From Linanthus parryae (Eukaryota > Streptophyta > Magnoliopsida > Ericales > Polemoniaceae), in contig JALGPY010000003.1 of the NCBI GenBank assembly GCA_023055425.1, positions 76,483,491-76,547,490 of the forward strand: 64,000 bases of DNA, written 5' to 3'. Shown here one piece after another: positions 36,819 through 49,330 of this stretch (position 1 is the first letter of the stretch; each line of letters begins with the position of its first letter). The notes beneath the pieces are model-generated. The model saw only the letters and a list, made by a program, of their open reading frames with translations. It was not told the DNA's origin and did no database searches. A program made the position numbers and the translations under genes.

Positions 36819-37665
36819 ATAAGTTGCGAATGCTTTTTTTATACCTTATCCTAACTGGAGATATGATACTAAGGTTAACACATCATATACTCCTATACTT
36901 TATCCTTAAACAAAACAATTGCTTATACGTATCCAAACGCAATATATGAAACTACATGTGTAATTTACCCTCATATTTCCATCCTTAGTACTTTTATATT
37001 ATAAAATAGTATTGTTTAACTATCTTACGATTTTTCAGCCGTTAGATTAAATCAACTCCATCCCCACCGTTAGATCTCACATACTTATTACTACATTTCT
37101 AACTACCCACTGTCCTTAGACATCCTAACTACCCACTCACTTTGGACATCCATAACTAATAGAAGAGAGATTTTTCTCACCAAAACAACATCCTCAACTA
37201 ATATGAGAGATGTTGTGAGTGATTCCCAAGTCCATCATAATGCTCATCCCATACTTGGAAATTGTTTCATTTTTCCACTCTATTTGTAAATATAATTTTT
37301 GGATAAACCTCTAAATTCATTTTAAAAAAAGAAACACCTCTAAATATAAAAATTATATAATTTAGAAATAATGCAGGACACGGACAATACTCTAGTACCT
37401 AAACAAAGCCCAAGGGCGATTTATGTCATTTACTCTCTCTAGAATGAATACCCATCTATGAAAAGTCAACCGAAAGGGCCCTCCCTTCCTCTTCCCTCCT
37501 CCAGCCTCCATAGTCTGGTCTGGACACAGTCAAGTCAAAGCAACACGTTCTCATTTCCTCTCTGTTTCTTCAACGTATTTATGTAGCCTATGGAGAGAGA
37601 TTCGAAAAATCTATAATCTCATGGGTTGTTGACAGAAATCTCTCAACCGCAGACAGCTATGAGAC
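36819..37665 (+). promoter_or_regulatory. upstream region and 5' UTR of the kinase gene
   Basis: No ORF. WRKY-type W-box cores (TTGAC on the minus strand, read here as AGTCAA) occur at 37464-37469, 37528-37533 and 37533-37538, the last two overlapping. A CT-rich tract at about 37490-37570 resembles plant 5' UTR sequence. No firm TATA box. W boxes would fit a stress-induced kinase of the DUF26/CRK clade, but three short motifs could be chance. Confidence 0.4.
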
Positions 37666-40600
37666 ATGAGCAAATCGGGGAGATTCATTCAAAGCCTTCT
37701 CAAAACTCTCACTTGTAATGGAGGTATGTTCTCTCTGTCTCTCTAGCATCTCAATGAACTCTGTAAAGGCTTCTAGTTTCGTCTTCCCTTTTTCTCAGTT
37801 GAACTCTCTCTGAATTTTTTCAGTTGCCGTGTTGTGAATTTGATAATCAGATGGCAAGAAAGGTGTGGATTTGGAGAAGATCGCGGCACAAGAGCAGAAA
37901 CAATTCTCCTTCGAAACCCTAGTTTCTGCTACCAAGAATTTCCACGAAAGTCATAAGCTAGGTGAAGGTGGATTTGGTCCTGTATACAAGGTAATATAAT
38001 CCACAATTCACTCCTTATGCTTCTGGCTTTGTTTCTGCAGTTCTTTTGGTTGGTTCCATTTCTGTGATCAGTATCTGATTTTTAGGGTTTTGGGTCTCTT
38101 GTATTAGGGGAAATTGAGTGACGGAAGAGAGATTGCTGTGAAGAAGCTATCACAGAGCTCGAGACAAGGTAGAAGAGAGTTCATGAATGAGGCGAGGCTG
38201 TTGGCGCGCGTGCAACATCGAAATGTGGTGAATTTGTTGGGATACTGTGTTCATGGTGCCGAGAAGCTGCTTGTGTATGAGTATGTAGCTCATGAGAGCT
38301 TAGACAAGCTTATCTTCAGTAAGTCCTCTTTGAGATCAATTGATTGAGGAAACTTGAGATTTAATGATTAATAGAACATTACATGTGATATGAGGATCAG
38401 ATAATTCAACTTAGCCTTATAAGTTCGTAGGTAGGTGGCTACATAGAACATTAACTGTCATACTAAGTTCTTTCTAATCGTGAAATAAGGATCAGATAAT
38501 TCAACTTAACCTTATAAGTCCGTAGGTATGTGGCTACTTAGAACATTACCTGTGATACTAGATTCTTTCTAATTGTAATATAAGGATCAGATAATTCAAC
38601 TTAGCCTTATAAGTCCGAAGGTATGTGGCTACATAGAACATTACATGTGAATCTGTGATACTAGATTCTTTCTAATTGTGACGGTAGAAGGTATGTGGCT
38701 GGTTTATGATAATGACTCAACTCTTGTCCCCCTTCTTTTTTTCTGCCACATACATAGAACATCTGATTACAAATATCAACCAAACAACAACCTAACTACT
38801 CGCGTGCCCCAGGGTTCAAACCCCGGTGATGAACTTGGGCATCAAAGTCCTTACCACTTGGACAAGCCACTTGTTCAACTCTTGTCCCCCTTCATATCAG
38901 CTTCCACTCCGTTCCCTCTATTTATCCCCAATTTCCATTTTGGGAGGTTCCCTCTCTTTATCCCCATTTCCTTATTTGGAAAATTTAATGAAGCTCAATT
39001 ACAAACATATCCTCCCCAAAAGACCCCACTTCTACCCCCAGCCCTAACTTCCCCACCCACCCATTTCTCCATACAGTTGACCCAACCCTTTTATCTCACA
39101 TTACAAGGAAGAGAGAGGAATAGAAAGAGAGAGAGAGAGAGAGAGAGAGGCAGATGGAGGCGGAGAGAAGAAGGGATACCGTCGCCCCGTCGTCTTCCTC
39201 CCCCCGTCGACATCCTTCCGTTGACATCGCCGTCATCCTCAATGTCGATGGTTCAAGATAAAAGGGTTGGGTCAACTATAGGGAGAAATGGGTGGGTGGG
39301 GTAGTTAAGGTTGGGGGTAGAAGCGGGGTCTTTTGGGGGAGGGTATATTTGTAATTGAGCTTCATTAAATTTGCCAAATAAGGAAATGGGGATAAAGAGA
39401 GGGAACATCCCAAAATGGAAATTGGGGATAAAGAGAGGGAACGGAGTGGTAGCTGATGTGAAGAGGGACAAGAGTTGAACAAGTGGCTTGTTTAAGTGGT
39501 AATGACTTTGATGTCCAAGTTCATCATCAGGGTTTGAAGTTTGAACCCTGGGGCACACGAGTAGTAAGGTTGTTGTTTGGTTGATATTTGATGTTCTATG
39601 GAGGTGGTAGTGGCGAGGCTCCGGTGGGTCTGATTTGTTCGTCCTTGTACTTCTTTTTCCTCTCTTCCTCTCTAATTTTATCTAATTTAAGGTTTGGATT
39701 TTTTTTTTTTTGGTAAGGAAAGAGAGAAAAGCTCTTACAAGATGAATGTATCAGAAAGAGGGGGGGGGGGGGGGGGGGGGTAGACATTAAAGTCCTACTA
39801 CATCATCCAATAATGTAGATTCTTTGCTAGCAAATCAGCAACAAGATTGGCTTCCCTCCAAACTTTAGAAATTGAACATGATAGGCTTTCCAAGAGCTGC
39901 CTAATAGCAGTAGCCATGTGCCAAAAAAGTTGAGCAGCGGTACCAATTTGAATCAAGTGTGGCTGTCTGTTTCAAGCATGGCATTTCCTCCTCCTTGATC
40001 ATTCAGAGCTTGTAACCCCTCCAATATTGCACACAGCTCTCCATTCAGTACAGATCCTTCGCCAATCCAACTCTGGGCACCCCAACACCATTCATCTTTG
40101 TGATTTCTGCACACCACTCCTATAAGACAGACCAGAACTTGCAGCACACCCAGCACAGTAAACATTGATTTTAAATTGACCAATCAATTAGGATTGGGGG
40201 GGGGGGGGAATTTTGGAGGAAGGACAAGGGCAAATCTGTCAAAAGCAGATTGCTTAGTCTTCTAAAAGAAGCAACGTGCAAATGATCCTGTGTGATAACT
40301 AAACTAGACTCAGATATTGCTGGATTGACTATGGGCTTTGTGTACATTCTCAGAGTGAAGTATCCTAACCCTAAAGACATCCCTCAAAGTCAAAGCTGAT
40401 GGGAATGCATCAAAACTTAGAGGCTGCTCGCCTCTGTATTAATTCTGCCAAACATGTTTTAGCATTAGATTCCTGTCATTCGTGCTTAACAATTAGGCAA
40501 TTACTATTAACCTTCATTCCACCCATTATTTACTGTTATGGGAGGCTCTGTTCGCAAGGGAGACCAATTTGTGTGGGAAAGTGCACGTGGTATAAACTTA

Positions 40601-43600
40601 GAATCAACTAGAACATGAGATTCTTCATGACTTGCTAAACTTGTGAGACTAACCAAACTAACTCAAAATCACACTGATATAAATACTTGTGTTGAGACTT
40701 TACTTCGTTGAGAATATCTTTGGTAGTGCGGTTCCATATGTGCCTCTGCGTCATGGTCACTTGTTAGAACGATCCAATTTGGAGGTCTTCATTTTTTGTC
40801 ATGTGCAAACTAGAAATGACAGTTCAGTGTGGAACTTGATCCTAATGCTAAGACAGATCAGTGTGGAGCTTGATCTTAATGCATATTCTAAATTATTGGT
40901 ACTTTATTGTGTCAATACTTCGTAGACTGATGGATCAAGAATTTAACAGTAGACTGATATTTCTGTACTGGGCTTAATTCAGAATCTAGTAAACAAGAAG
41001 AACTTGATTGGAGGAGAAGATATGACATAATTTTGGGGATCTCTCGGGGTCTGCTTTATCTTCACGAAGATGCACACAGCGTAATCATCCACCGTGATAT
41101 TAAGGCCAGCAATATCCTACTAGATGATAAATGGGTCCCGAAAATTGCTGATTTCGGCATGGCACGCCTCTTCCCAGAAGATCAGACCCATGTAAATACC
41201 CGTGTTGCTGGTACAAAGTAAGCTATTTTTCTTTTAAGCTTTCTTGTTTAGTATGACTATTATTACTTGGTTGTGGAATCTTTCTGACTTAAACTCTTTA
41301 AAATACTGGCCTTTATGCTAATTAGTACTTTGGAACAGTGGGTATATGGCTCCTGAGTATGTACTGAATGGACATCTATCAGTGAAGGCAGATGTATTCA
41401 GCTTCGGGGTTGTGGTTTTGGAGCTAATAAGTGGTCAAAAAAACTCGACATTCAACCAAAAATCAGATGCCTTGACTCTCATGGAATGGGTAAGCTCTCA
41501 TACACATTAGTATTCAAATAATGCATCAGATTACGAAGTCCCTTATGTCTAAGAAACCTGAATTTTAATAGCTTCATCATTGGAAGTTTCACTGCTTTGT
41601 TGGTCTAACCTAGTTGAAATGCATAATACTAGTACTTTTAAATCCCATTGGAAGTTTAGTAGCAACCAGTAAATTATAAAGCTTCTGCTAGTACTTCTCA
41701 GAAAAAGGAAAAAAAAAATGAAGAAAGAAAGCTTCTGCTAGTAACATCTAGATTTTGTTAACCGTTTCGTGGCTTATAGAACCTTAGAGATGTTTAATTT
41801 CTCTGCCTTTTTCCGCTACTTCTGCTCTGACCGAAACACATAGCTTCCACCAAGGACCAAATTACTCTACATATTGACAATACATACATCCTCACCATTT
41901 GACCCCATCTAGAACTGCAAGTGGGCGATTGCTCCATAATTAAATAATTTCATCGTGCAACTGACAATAATACATATAACCAAGGGCCTAAGGACATATA
42001 ACCAAGGGCCTAAGGAGCAATAATTTCATCGTGCAACTGACAAAACACGGGGCCCTACCGGGCCAAGGGCCTAAGGCGGCCGGCTCGGCTGCCTACCTTT
42101 TGGGCCAGCCCTGGTGCTCCCTGAAGTTCATCCATTTTGGTCCATTTGCCTGTTTCACTCCCATCAGCGGTCAACAGTCTTTTTTCCTTACATCCTGTTA
42201 CATGCCCACTACTGCTTTGTATAAATGACACTTGTCGCCACCACCTGGTGTTTTTTTTTTCTATATATTTTGTGCAATAAATTACAAATTTTCGTTTTTC
42301 CAAGTAAAAAAATGAAAAAAAAAATCATTTTGCCATGTTTATTAGACTAAGATAACTCCTGGGGCCCAACTACAATGTTACTAGGACTTAACCTATAGGA
42401 GCTAAGCATTTGTTGCAGAAATCTTTGGTTCTTAGCTCCGCCTCTAAGTACCATTAAAGACATTGAAGAAAAGAACACCACGATGGAATATGTCCCCAAC
42501 TTACCCATCTCGCTTCCTTTTCCGGTTTCACTTTCACCAATCGGCTGCTCGCCTTTTTTTTCTGTTATCGAAAGAGATGCTGCTGTTTTGATTTATGAAG
42601 AATCAATAAATATGTTATGGGATTTCGTATAGATGTCTACGTTAAGAGAATACATGAGCTTGTAGCCTAGATCAGATGAAACTTGGTGTGCAAGTATGAG
42701 AGCTTAGGTCCGCAACTGGCTCCAATCCGTAACTCCAATTACCACCATTGGCAGTGGTGGTGATAATGGTGCCGATTGCTGTTTAGAGGAGGAGGTGAAG
42801 ACTAGAATGAAGAGGAAAAACATAGAAGAAATATATCAAAAGTCCGAACCCAACTTCTCTGAGACTCAATTTACCCGAATTTTACCAACATTGCTGCTTA
42901 CCTTGGCAAAAAAATCAGTGAAGTTTTTAGTCAGCCATTTCAACCATCGAATTTAGAGAGAAAAAAGCACGGGTTGAACCCCAATTACTAATAGTTTAGA
43001 AGAATAAACTAGTGTTGATCAGGAATGGCCTGACTCCGAGAGAACACTTTTCTGCACGCTCTTTTTCCTTGGCTGGTGACAGGCATTGCTGTTAGCCAAT
43101 AGGATGATGGTGATAGGGAGAAGATGCATTTTGTTTAAAATTTTTGTGAAATGTTGTGATGGTGGTTTGTCAAAATCGATGTAGGTGATGGTGTTTTGTC
43201 GATAATACCCAGGCGATGGTGATGCTTGTTATCCTGTCGGTCTCCATAACAGAAGGTTAGGGTGGTTGTGTAAAATGTTATGTACTTTGTTGCTCTTTAG
43301 GAGAGGGGGAGCAAGCGTTAGGGCACTGATCAACTGATAATGGGTAAAACTTAGCCCAGTTGGATTAAATAAGGATATTTCAGCCCTATGATTTGTTCTA
43401 TTTCTTAAATTAAACTCATTAGTCATTACTTGTATTATACTCAAATCAATAAGCCAAGTGTGAGCAGTTATGTACTTATGATACAGGCTACACATTGGCG
43501 ATGTTTGGATGCGAGAGCGGTTGAGATGAAACTGTGCAATAATCTGCGAATGAAAGTCAAATTATCTGACTAATCTCAAAATTATAACCTGAGACCTACC

Positions 43601-44638
43601 CAAAAATAGGATTCCGGATTTGGGAAATAGGGTTCCGGAATTTCAAAATAGGAGTCCGGAGTTGGGAAATAAGATTCCGGATTTGTACTTGTCAAATAAT
43701 TCTTGCGTGATAAATGTGCCACGTGGCCTCATGTGATTGGTCCATAGGAAAATAGGGTTTAAGATTTGTATTGGTCAACGCATTTTCTTAATATATAAAT
43801 CAACCGTGAACCCTGCAATTGAGAAATAGGGTTCCTGATTTGACATAATCCGAACCATAATCTCATCCGTCCAAACAATTAAAATTAAAGGAGCTTATAA
43901 TCCCATAATCTCACTTAATACAGCTCATCCAAACAGACTTATTATGTAACAAGGATTGAATGAAATCTGAGAAGTGGTGCTAATTTGAATAATATCAGAA
44001 ACCAGGTAGCAAAGTGATGGAAACCCCCATGCAGCTGCAATATTTATTTGTGAGACTGCATTTGAAATTGTCAGACTGAGTCAATCTAACCATTATTTTA
44101 AATCTTTAACCATCTGAGCTCAGCACTATTGAGTTTCATCTCTCAAAAGCATCAGCATTGGTTTGTATTTCTGACATGATTAATCAATGGATGTACACAG
44201 GCGTACGAACTCTACAAAAATGGTAGGAGCATGGAGTTTATGGATCCAAAGTTGGCATCATCGGCTGTCCCTGAGCAAATAGCAATGTGCTTACAGATCG
44301 GCTTGCTATGTGTTCAGACTGATCCAAAAGAACGTCCCGACATGCGGCGTATGGCGGTGATGCTATCGAAGAAGCCAGGCTCAACGCTCCAAGAGCCAAC
44401 AAAACCCGGATACCCAACCTTCGCGAACAGAAGACACAGGCAGCGCACTGGTTCATCGTCATCCCCCGGTCGAGCCGCTAGATTATCATCTTCTAGTAAT
44501 GGAGGGACTTCTAGCGGATCAAGAAGCCAAACATTCGGTTCAATTACGAGTACCAATAGTGTTGCAGCACCAGCAACACCGTCTTATCTTAGGAGTCCTC
44601 TATCGGATCCCCACGGAAAACGACCCATGGAGAGTTAG
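37666..44638 (+). CDS. receptor-like cytoplasmic protein kinase (CRK/DUF26 clade, CRK43-like), 6 exons, 410 aa
   Basis: Exons: 37666-37723, 37851-37990, 38108-38318, 40983-41217, 41339-41489 and 44201-44638; all introns are GT-AG and join in frame (1233 bases including TAG). The N-terminus ([20 protein letters not shown]) has no signal peptide, extracellular DUF26 domain or membrane segment, so it is a cytoplasmic relative of the cysteine-rich receptor-like kinases; Cys17 could be acylated. Kinase domain: glycine loop GEGGFG at residues 57-62, catalytic Lys in IAVKK at 78, HRD at 173-175 followed by IKASN (an RD kinase), DFG at 193-195, APE at 219-221. After the domain comes a Ser-rich C-terminal tail of about 75 residues. 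It should phosphorylate Ser/Thr on partners in defence or stress signalling; the substrate is unknown. Closest recalled relative is the Arabidopsis At1g70740 type. Introns 3 (2.66 kb) and 5 (2.71 kb) are swollen by repeats. The ATG at 37659 is out of frame. Confidence 0.92.
38371..38690. repeat. 95-bp tandem repeat in intron 3
   Basis: Three full copies start at 38393, 38488 and 38583 (AGGATCAGATAATTCAAC), each including a CTTATAAGT and an ATAGAACATTA phrase, plus a partial copy before the first. Confidence 0.85.
38753..39600. mobile_element. foldback element with about 340-bp inverted arms, in intron 3
   Basis: The left arm (38753 to about 39105) is the near-exact reverse complement of the right arm (about 39250-39600). 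Both begin CATAGAACAT and carry a CAAATATCAACCAAACAACA block and a CCCCAGGGTTCAAA block. The 145-bp centre holds a (GA)n run (39128-39149). The arms are much longer than in typical MITEs; a Mutator-like or foldback origin is possible. No target duplication found; the outer ends overlap a phrase of the neighbouring 95-bp repeat. Confidence 0.8.
39690..40400 (-). pseudogene. 5'-truncated LINE RNase H fragment, minus strand, in intron 3
   Basis: The minus strand reads an RNase H segment at 40183-39953 ([20 protein letters not shown] then LETDSH), preceded by a proline-rich linker (about 40210) and followed by a LINE-type end with an A-run (T-run on the plus strand, about 39698-39711). G-runs at 39762-39780 and 40196-40208 disturb it. 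Non-functional. Confidence 0.65.
41490..44200 (+). other. intron 5 of the kinase gene
   Basis: 2.7 kb. Short direct duplications at 41944-42045 (TTTCATCGTGCAACTGACAA and CATATAACCAAGGGCCTAAGG, each twice). A possible foldback MITE at about 43505-43945 (TGTTTGGATG near the left end, CATCCAAACA near the right), containing three ATTCCGGA-type units at 43607-43685. No ORF with family resemblance. Confidence 0.5.
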
Positions 44639-46049
44639 GATAGTAAATTTTTGTCATTTTTTTGGTATATAATAGGTTTGTTATTTAAATGCCCCCTGCC
44701 AATAACCGCCATAAAAATCGCTTCATGGAGAGCTTGGAATTAAGTACTAGAAAAATTGCCATTTTTGGAGTATAGAATAGGTTTGTGTGTGACGAATGTC
44801 TGAAATATAGTGTGACAAACTGCAGGAATAAACAGGTGTTTCTAGTAATTGATGTGTAAAAAATGTGCCCATTATTTGAAATGCGAATGGGTAAATGACA
44901 GAAACCATCCATGAGGTATGGCCAATTACCAAGTCAGTACCTTGTAGTTCGGATAATATCACAAATTACTCTTGTGTAACGCCAAATTGTGACACAGACA
45001 ACCCCTCCATCCAGTCTCAGTCGAAATTATACATATTACTTGGGTTCCGATGACATTTTTTCCCTTTGGATGATAAAATGATAAATTTATCCATCAAACT
45101 TTTTTTAGTGATCCAATCTATCCACCTTCTTCTCCCACATTCCTCTTTGCAAATTATTACACCACCAACGATACAGTCATCATCCCCAACCCAGCTCCCT
45201 ATTCCAACAAAGAGTACCACTCTTCCAACAAAACTTAATACCCCCGCCCTACAACAAAGTCAAAAAAATCCTAGTCTGAAATACACAATTTCCCCTCAGC
45301 TCATCTCTCCCTCCCTCGGTTCAATTTATGAATGGATTTCCAACCACAACCAAATTCAACCATAAATAGATCTAGAACCCCCATCCCCTTGGATGTGATG
45401 ATTGGGTGTCCAAATGTTATAGGTTCAATTTTGGGGCAGAGTTAAGTTTGTCCGTCTTTGGTTTTCGGTTGACTGAGCCAAAACTAGTGTTCGTCGTAGC
45501 TTCATCATGGAGATTCATGGAAATAGGCTTTGCGGTGGTCGTGTTGGTGAGGGTTTGTTAACATCCACTAAAATTGAAATTAGATGTGAGTTTGGGCGGG
45601 GGTAATATGGATGTTCGTCGAGGTCTGGGTCTATTTGACCGGCGATTGGAGGTGGCCATGGCTGTTGATTTGAGTAATAACGAAGGTCTTGTAGTTTGAT
45701 TATTGCTGCTTGTTTGCTGGGTTGGTGTCGAGTGTTTCAATTTGGATTTTCCCAAGCTCAACAATATCACTTCAGAGGGTATTTGAGAGAGAGAGAGAAG
45801 GCAGTGGTTGTGGTGGCATTTCCAACTCACGAAAAAGGAAGCCGTCGCCACCCAAGCCGCAATCCGTTAAGGACAGAGACTGTGCGAATGGGAGTTGAGA
45901 GAGAGAGAGAGAGAGGTGTTTGGTAGTTATGTAGTGTTACAGTGGTAGGTGGTGACGAATATGGTGGGTGCAGATAAGGAGGATGAAGAAGATGAGAGAA
46001 CACATAGAGAGTTTATTGTATTGTACCTTAATATTTTATCGTACCTTAA
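44639..46049. other. 3' UTR and intergenic sequence
   Basis: The kinase 3' UTR follows the TAG at 44636-44638; no strict AATAAA polyadenylation signal is obvious. 44890-45130 resembles a common plant intergenic repeat but cannot be delimited. Short GA runs occur near 45786-45800 and 45898-45914. ORFs here are low-complexity and not accepted. Confidence 0.4.
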
Positions 46050-46851
46050 GGTCTCGTTTGGGTAGCGGATAAGATACAGCGGATATGACTTATGCTGGGA
46101 TATGAAATAGGATATGTATGCTGTCGGATAAGGCCTGATATGATATGCTGACTTACTGTGTTTGGGTGTTGGAGGATATGAGGCAGGATAAGAAGTAGGA
46201 TATGAATTACCATGTTTGGGTAGTGCAGGATAAGAAGCAGGATATGCTCCAAATGACTATAATACTCCCAGTGCAGTGATTGTTTATAAAACTACTTGTA
46301 TTGTAAATTGATGCCTGAATTGTATGAAATGTTTTTAAATAACAATGTCTTTGCAAATAATGCTCTTTTTCGCTTGAAAAAAATTACGTAAACGATTTTT
46401 TTTCATATAATGGAGTAATTTAATATAATATTGATATTCATTTCTAAGTTGACAAGAGAGTATCGGTACGTTAACACAACTTATGCAAAAACAAATTTTT
46501 CGAAAATAGAGAATTATAATAAATAATCATAAACAATACAAAGTGTTTTAGATAATAGAGAAACATATTAAATAATACTGCGTACGACGGAATCCGAATA
46601 CAAACGTTTACAACAGCGACGACTACGACAACAACAACTAAAATGACCATGTAATATTAGCTTTTTCGAATATAATCTCCAAACATGCCAGACTCTGAAA
46701 TGGTTTGCTGGAAGCATATTGATAACCAATGTCTAAAACAAATATCAATGTGCCTTGACCAATTAAAAAATTCAAAATCTAACTATTCAAAATATTTGAA
46801 ATTGTGCACTGTGCACAAAGACTCCACTAAATAATAATAATAATAATAATA

Positions 46852-46914
<63 letters not shown>

Positions 46915-47162
46915 AACGTATTGGGTATTAAAAATAATGGCTGAGGGTATTTTGGTCAAGAGTGGAACCCCCTCTTATCCACTCATCCCCTTATCTGGTG
47001 TATACCATCCCCTAGGTGGTATAAGAATCAAAGCAAAAAAATGGGGGAAGAATAAGGGGAGGGTATGATTTCCCCTCCTTATCCGCTACCCAAACAAGGG
47101 ATAAGATAAGGGAGGGGATATCATATCATATCCCCCTCCTTATCCGCTACCCAAAAGAGGCC
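46050..47162. mobile_element. PIF/Harbinger-like non-autonomous element
   Basis: Left end GGTCTCGTTTGGGTAGCGG is inverted at the right end (CCGCTACCCAAAAGAGGCC). TAA flanks both sides (46047-46049 and 47163-47165), the 3-bp target typical of PIF/Harbinger. Inside are repeated GGATAAGAAGCAGGATATG phrases, a second copy of the right-end sequence (about 47078-47096) and an (AAT)n-(ATT)n stretch at 46829-46911 that can fold on itself. No transposase. Confidence 0.75.
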
Positions 47163-47219
47163 TAATGAGTTGTAGATTTTAGTAAGTTATGAGGGTAAAA
47201 TAGACATTTTTTGTATTTT

Positions 47220-49330
47220 CAATACCTCCACCTGTTAGGAAGGGTGTTCCATGGTATTAGCCATACTACAGGGTAGTGAGCTGGCTATATGCCATAGGTG
47301 AGGGGTGGTTTATGTCACGAATCGAAGCTGGTTGGAAAACTATGCAATGATAGCATTTGGGGTAAACCCACGATGACGAAAGAAGTGGAAGGTATGTGGA
47401 AATTTTGCCGTAACGTTCAGGTGGAACCCTTTGTTCCCAGTCTATTCACATTCAGCCAATCGCACAGGGAAGATTATACCAGAATACTCAATCGGTCACC
47501 CATGGTAGTAGGGAATCAACTACTGCAAGTCAAAGCATGGAAGATTGGTCGGAGTCTCAACATGGTGGACCCCTCTAAATGCCCTCTCTAGGTACAAGTT
47601 CGTAATATCGCGCCGGAAAAGAGGTCGCAAACTTGGAACAGATGGGTGGTTTAATCGGGGATGTGCTAGACTTAGAGGATGTTCAACCAAGCGTGTTTGG
47701 GGGTGAAGACTTATGTCATAATCAAGGTTTCAGTTCTGATCAGAATCCTCTGCCTCAAGGGTTTACTTTGAAAAAACCAGGGGAAGAGAATATATGGGTT
47801 GGGTTTAGCCATGAACGCTTGAACGATTTTTGTGACATATGTGGTTGTTTAGGCCACTCAACACCCAGTGTCGGTTCATGAAGAAAGACCCGGAAAGTGA
47901 TTTGGAGTGCTCTGCAGACCTATGAGCTACTTTTCGGCGGACGGAGATGGGAAAGAAGCAGAAAGAGGAAAACTGGTTCCACGAGCAGCTATACCGATGT
48001 GGAATACTAATGAGAAAGTTAACGCGTGAGGTGGAGGATGACATCCGGGTGTCGGATTCTGATTCCATGTCTGGTACGGAGGTTATACGAAGACGTGGTT
48101 TTTGATTATGAGATAAGATCTAATTGTGTGGAAGAAGACACACGTCCGGATAGATTTAGTTCGTTAGGAGGAAACTAGCCTCGCAAGAGACTAATAGTAA
48201 AATCCTCTTTCAAGAAAATGTGGAGGAGAACCCTACTTGTGATCATGATTTGAACTTGGTGGTTAAAACAATAGGCTCGTCTAGGGAAAGTCAAGCAAAC
48301 AGCAATGAGTATTTCGTGGAAGAGCCCACTATCCTAAAGCAGTTAAGTGTTTGGGCTCCATGAAGCCCAAGAACGAGAAAATGAAAAGAAAATTGAATAA
48401 AAAAGTTGATCCCACCAAGTCGGGGTTCTCGGGTAACTCGAAGGAGGCACTTGGTAACTCGTTGTTCCATATCGAGTTAGCACAAGTGTTCAATCGTTTC
48501 GTCTCGTTGGAGAGAAGACCAGAAGAAACACGAAATCTCCAGAGAAGTAAAAAGAAGGAAGTGGGCTCGAGAGACTCAAACGAAGTATGCGAAAACGGAA
48601 ACGGAAAATCTATTGGTAGAGGCGAGATAAGCGCAAACAGTTCAGGCGATTCGGCGGTAACAAGGGGAGAATACGGATGATCGAAGTTGGAGGATTTATA
48701 AAGAATTTATAACGGAGTTGCAGAAGTTGGTTTAGTGGAGAAATTGAATGAATATTCACTACGATTCGAGGTAATCAGCTCAGTCCATGTCCAAGAACAG
48801 TATCCTTATAAATATTGTGTTAATGCTCTTAAGAATTTGGAGGTAGTCGAGAGTAGCAACATCGATAAATAGGGGGTGGTGGCTGGTCATGAAGAACTAC
48901 AAGAACAATGTTAGGGATCTACTGGAACTTCCAAGGCTTGGGGAGTAACCTGGCAGTCCAGAGAATCCGGGGGCTAATTTATGCCCATATCCCTAGCATC
49001 GTGTTCTTGGAAAAAACTAAGAACATGGAAACACAATTAGCAGGTTTAAGGAGGTATTTAAGGTTTCCAAGTAAGATGTATGTTGAGCCTAAATGAGTAG
49101 TAGGTGGCTTGGCAATGTGGTGGGTGGAAGACCTTAATGTTTAAATAGCTTCGTATAATGACAATTTGGTTCAGGCAAGAGTTTATGTAAAGAGTAACTG
49201 TTGGGAACGTTGGGTTTTTGTGTATGCTTCTACTAATTCTCGTATAAATTCTAAGTTCTAGAAAGATATTCTACACGTCAGCTCTCCCCCAAGTGATCCA
49301 TGGTTCTTTGTTGAATAATGTGTTTACAAT
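47220..49330 (+). pseudogene. LINE 5' part: ORF1 (DUF4283 and zinc knuckle) and start of endonuclease
   Basis: 47298-47591 reads a DUF4283-type RNA-binding domain (KEVEGMWKFCRNVQVEPF, HREDYTRILNRSP, VGNQLLQVKAW). 47633-47881 continues it (LIGDVLDLEDV) to a CCHC knuckle, CDICGCLGHSTP, where a frame break moves the last Cys into another frame. 48351-48680 is a basic linker starting near a GSMKPKN motif. 48908-49096 begins the endonuclease of ORF2 (MLGIYWNFQGLGSN, IPSIVFLEKTKN), followed by a stop and GGLAMWW. The Tat element is inserted at 49331. I could not follow the rest of the endonuclease on the far side at 61884. Confidence 0.75.
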
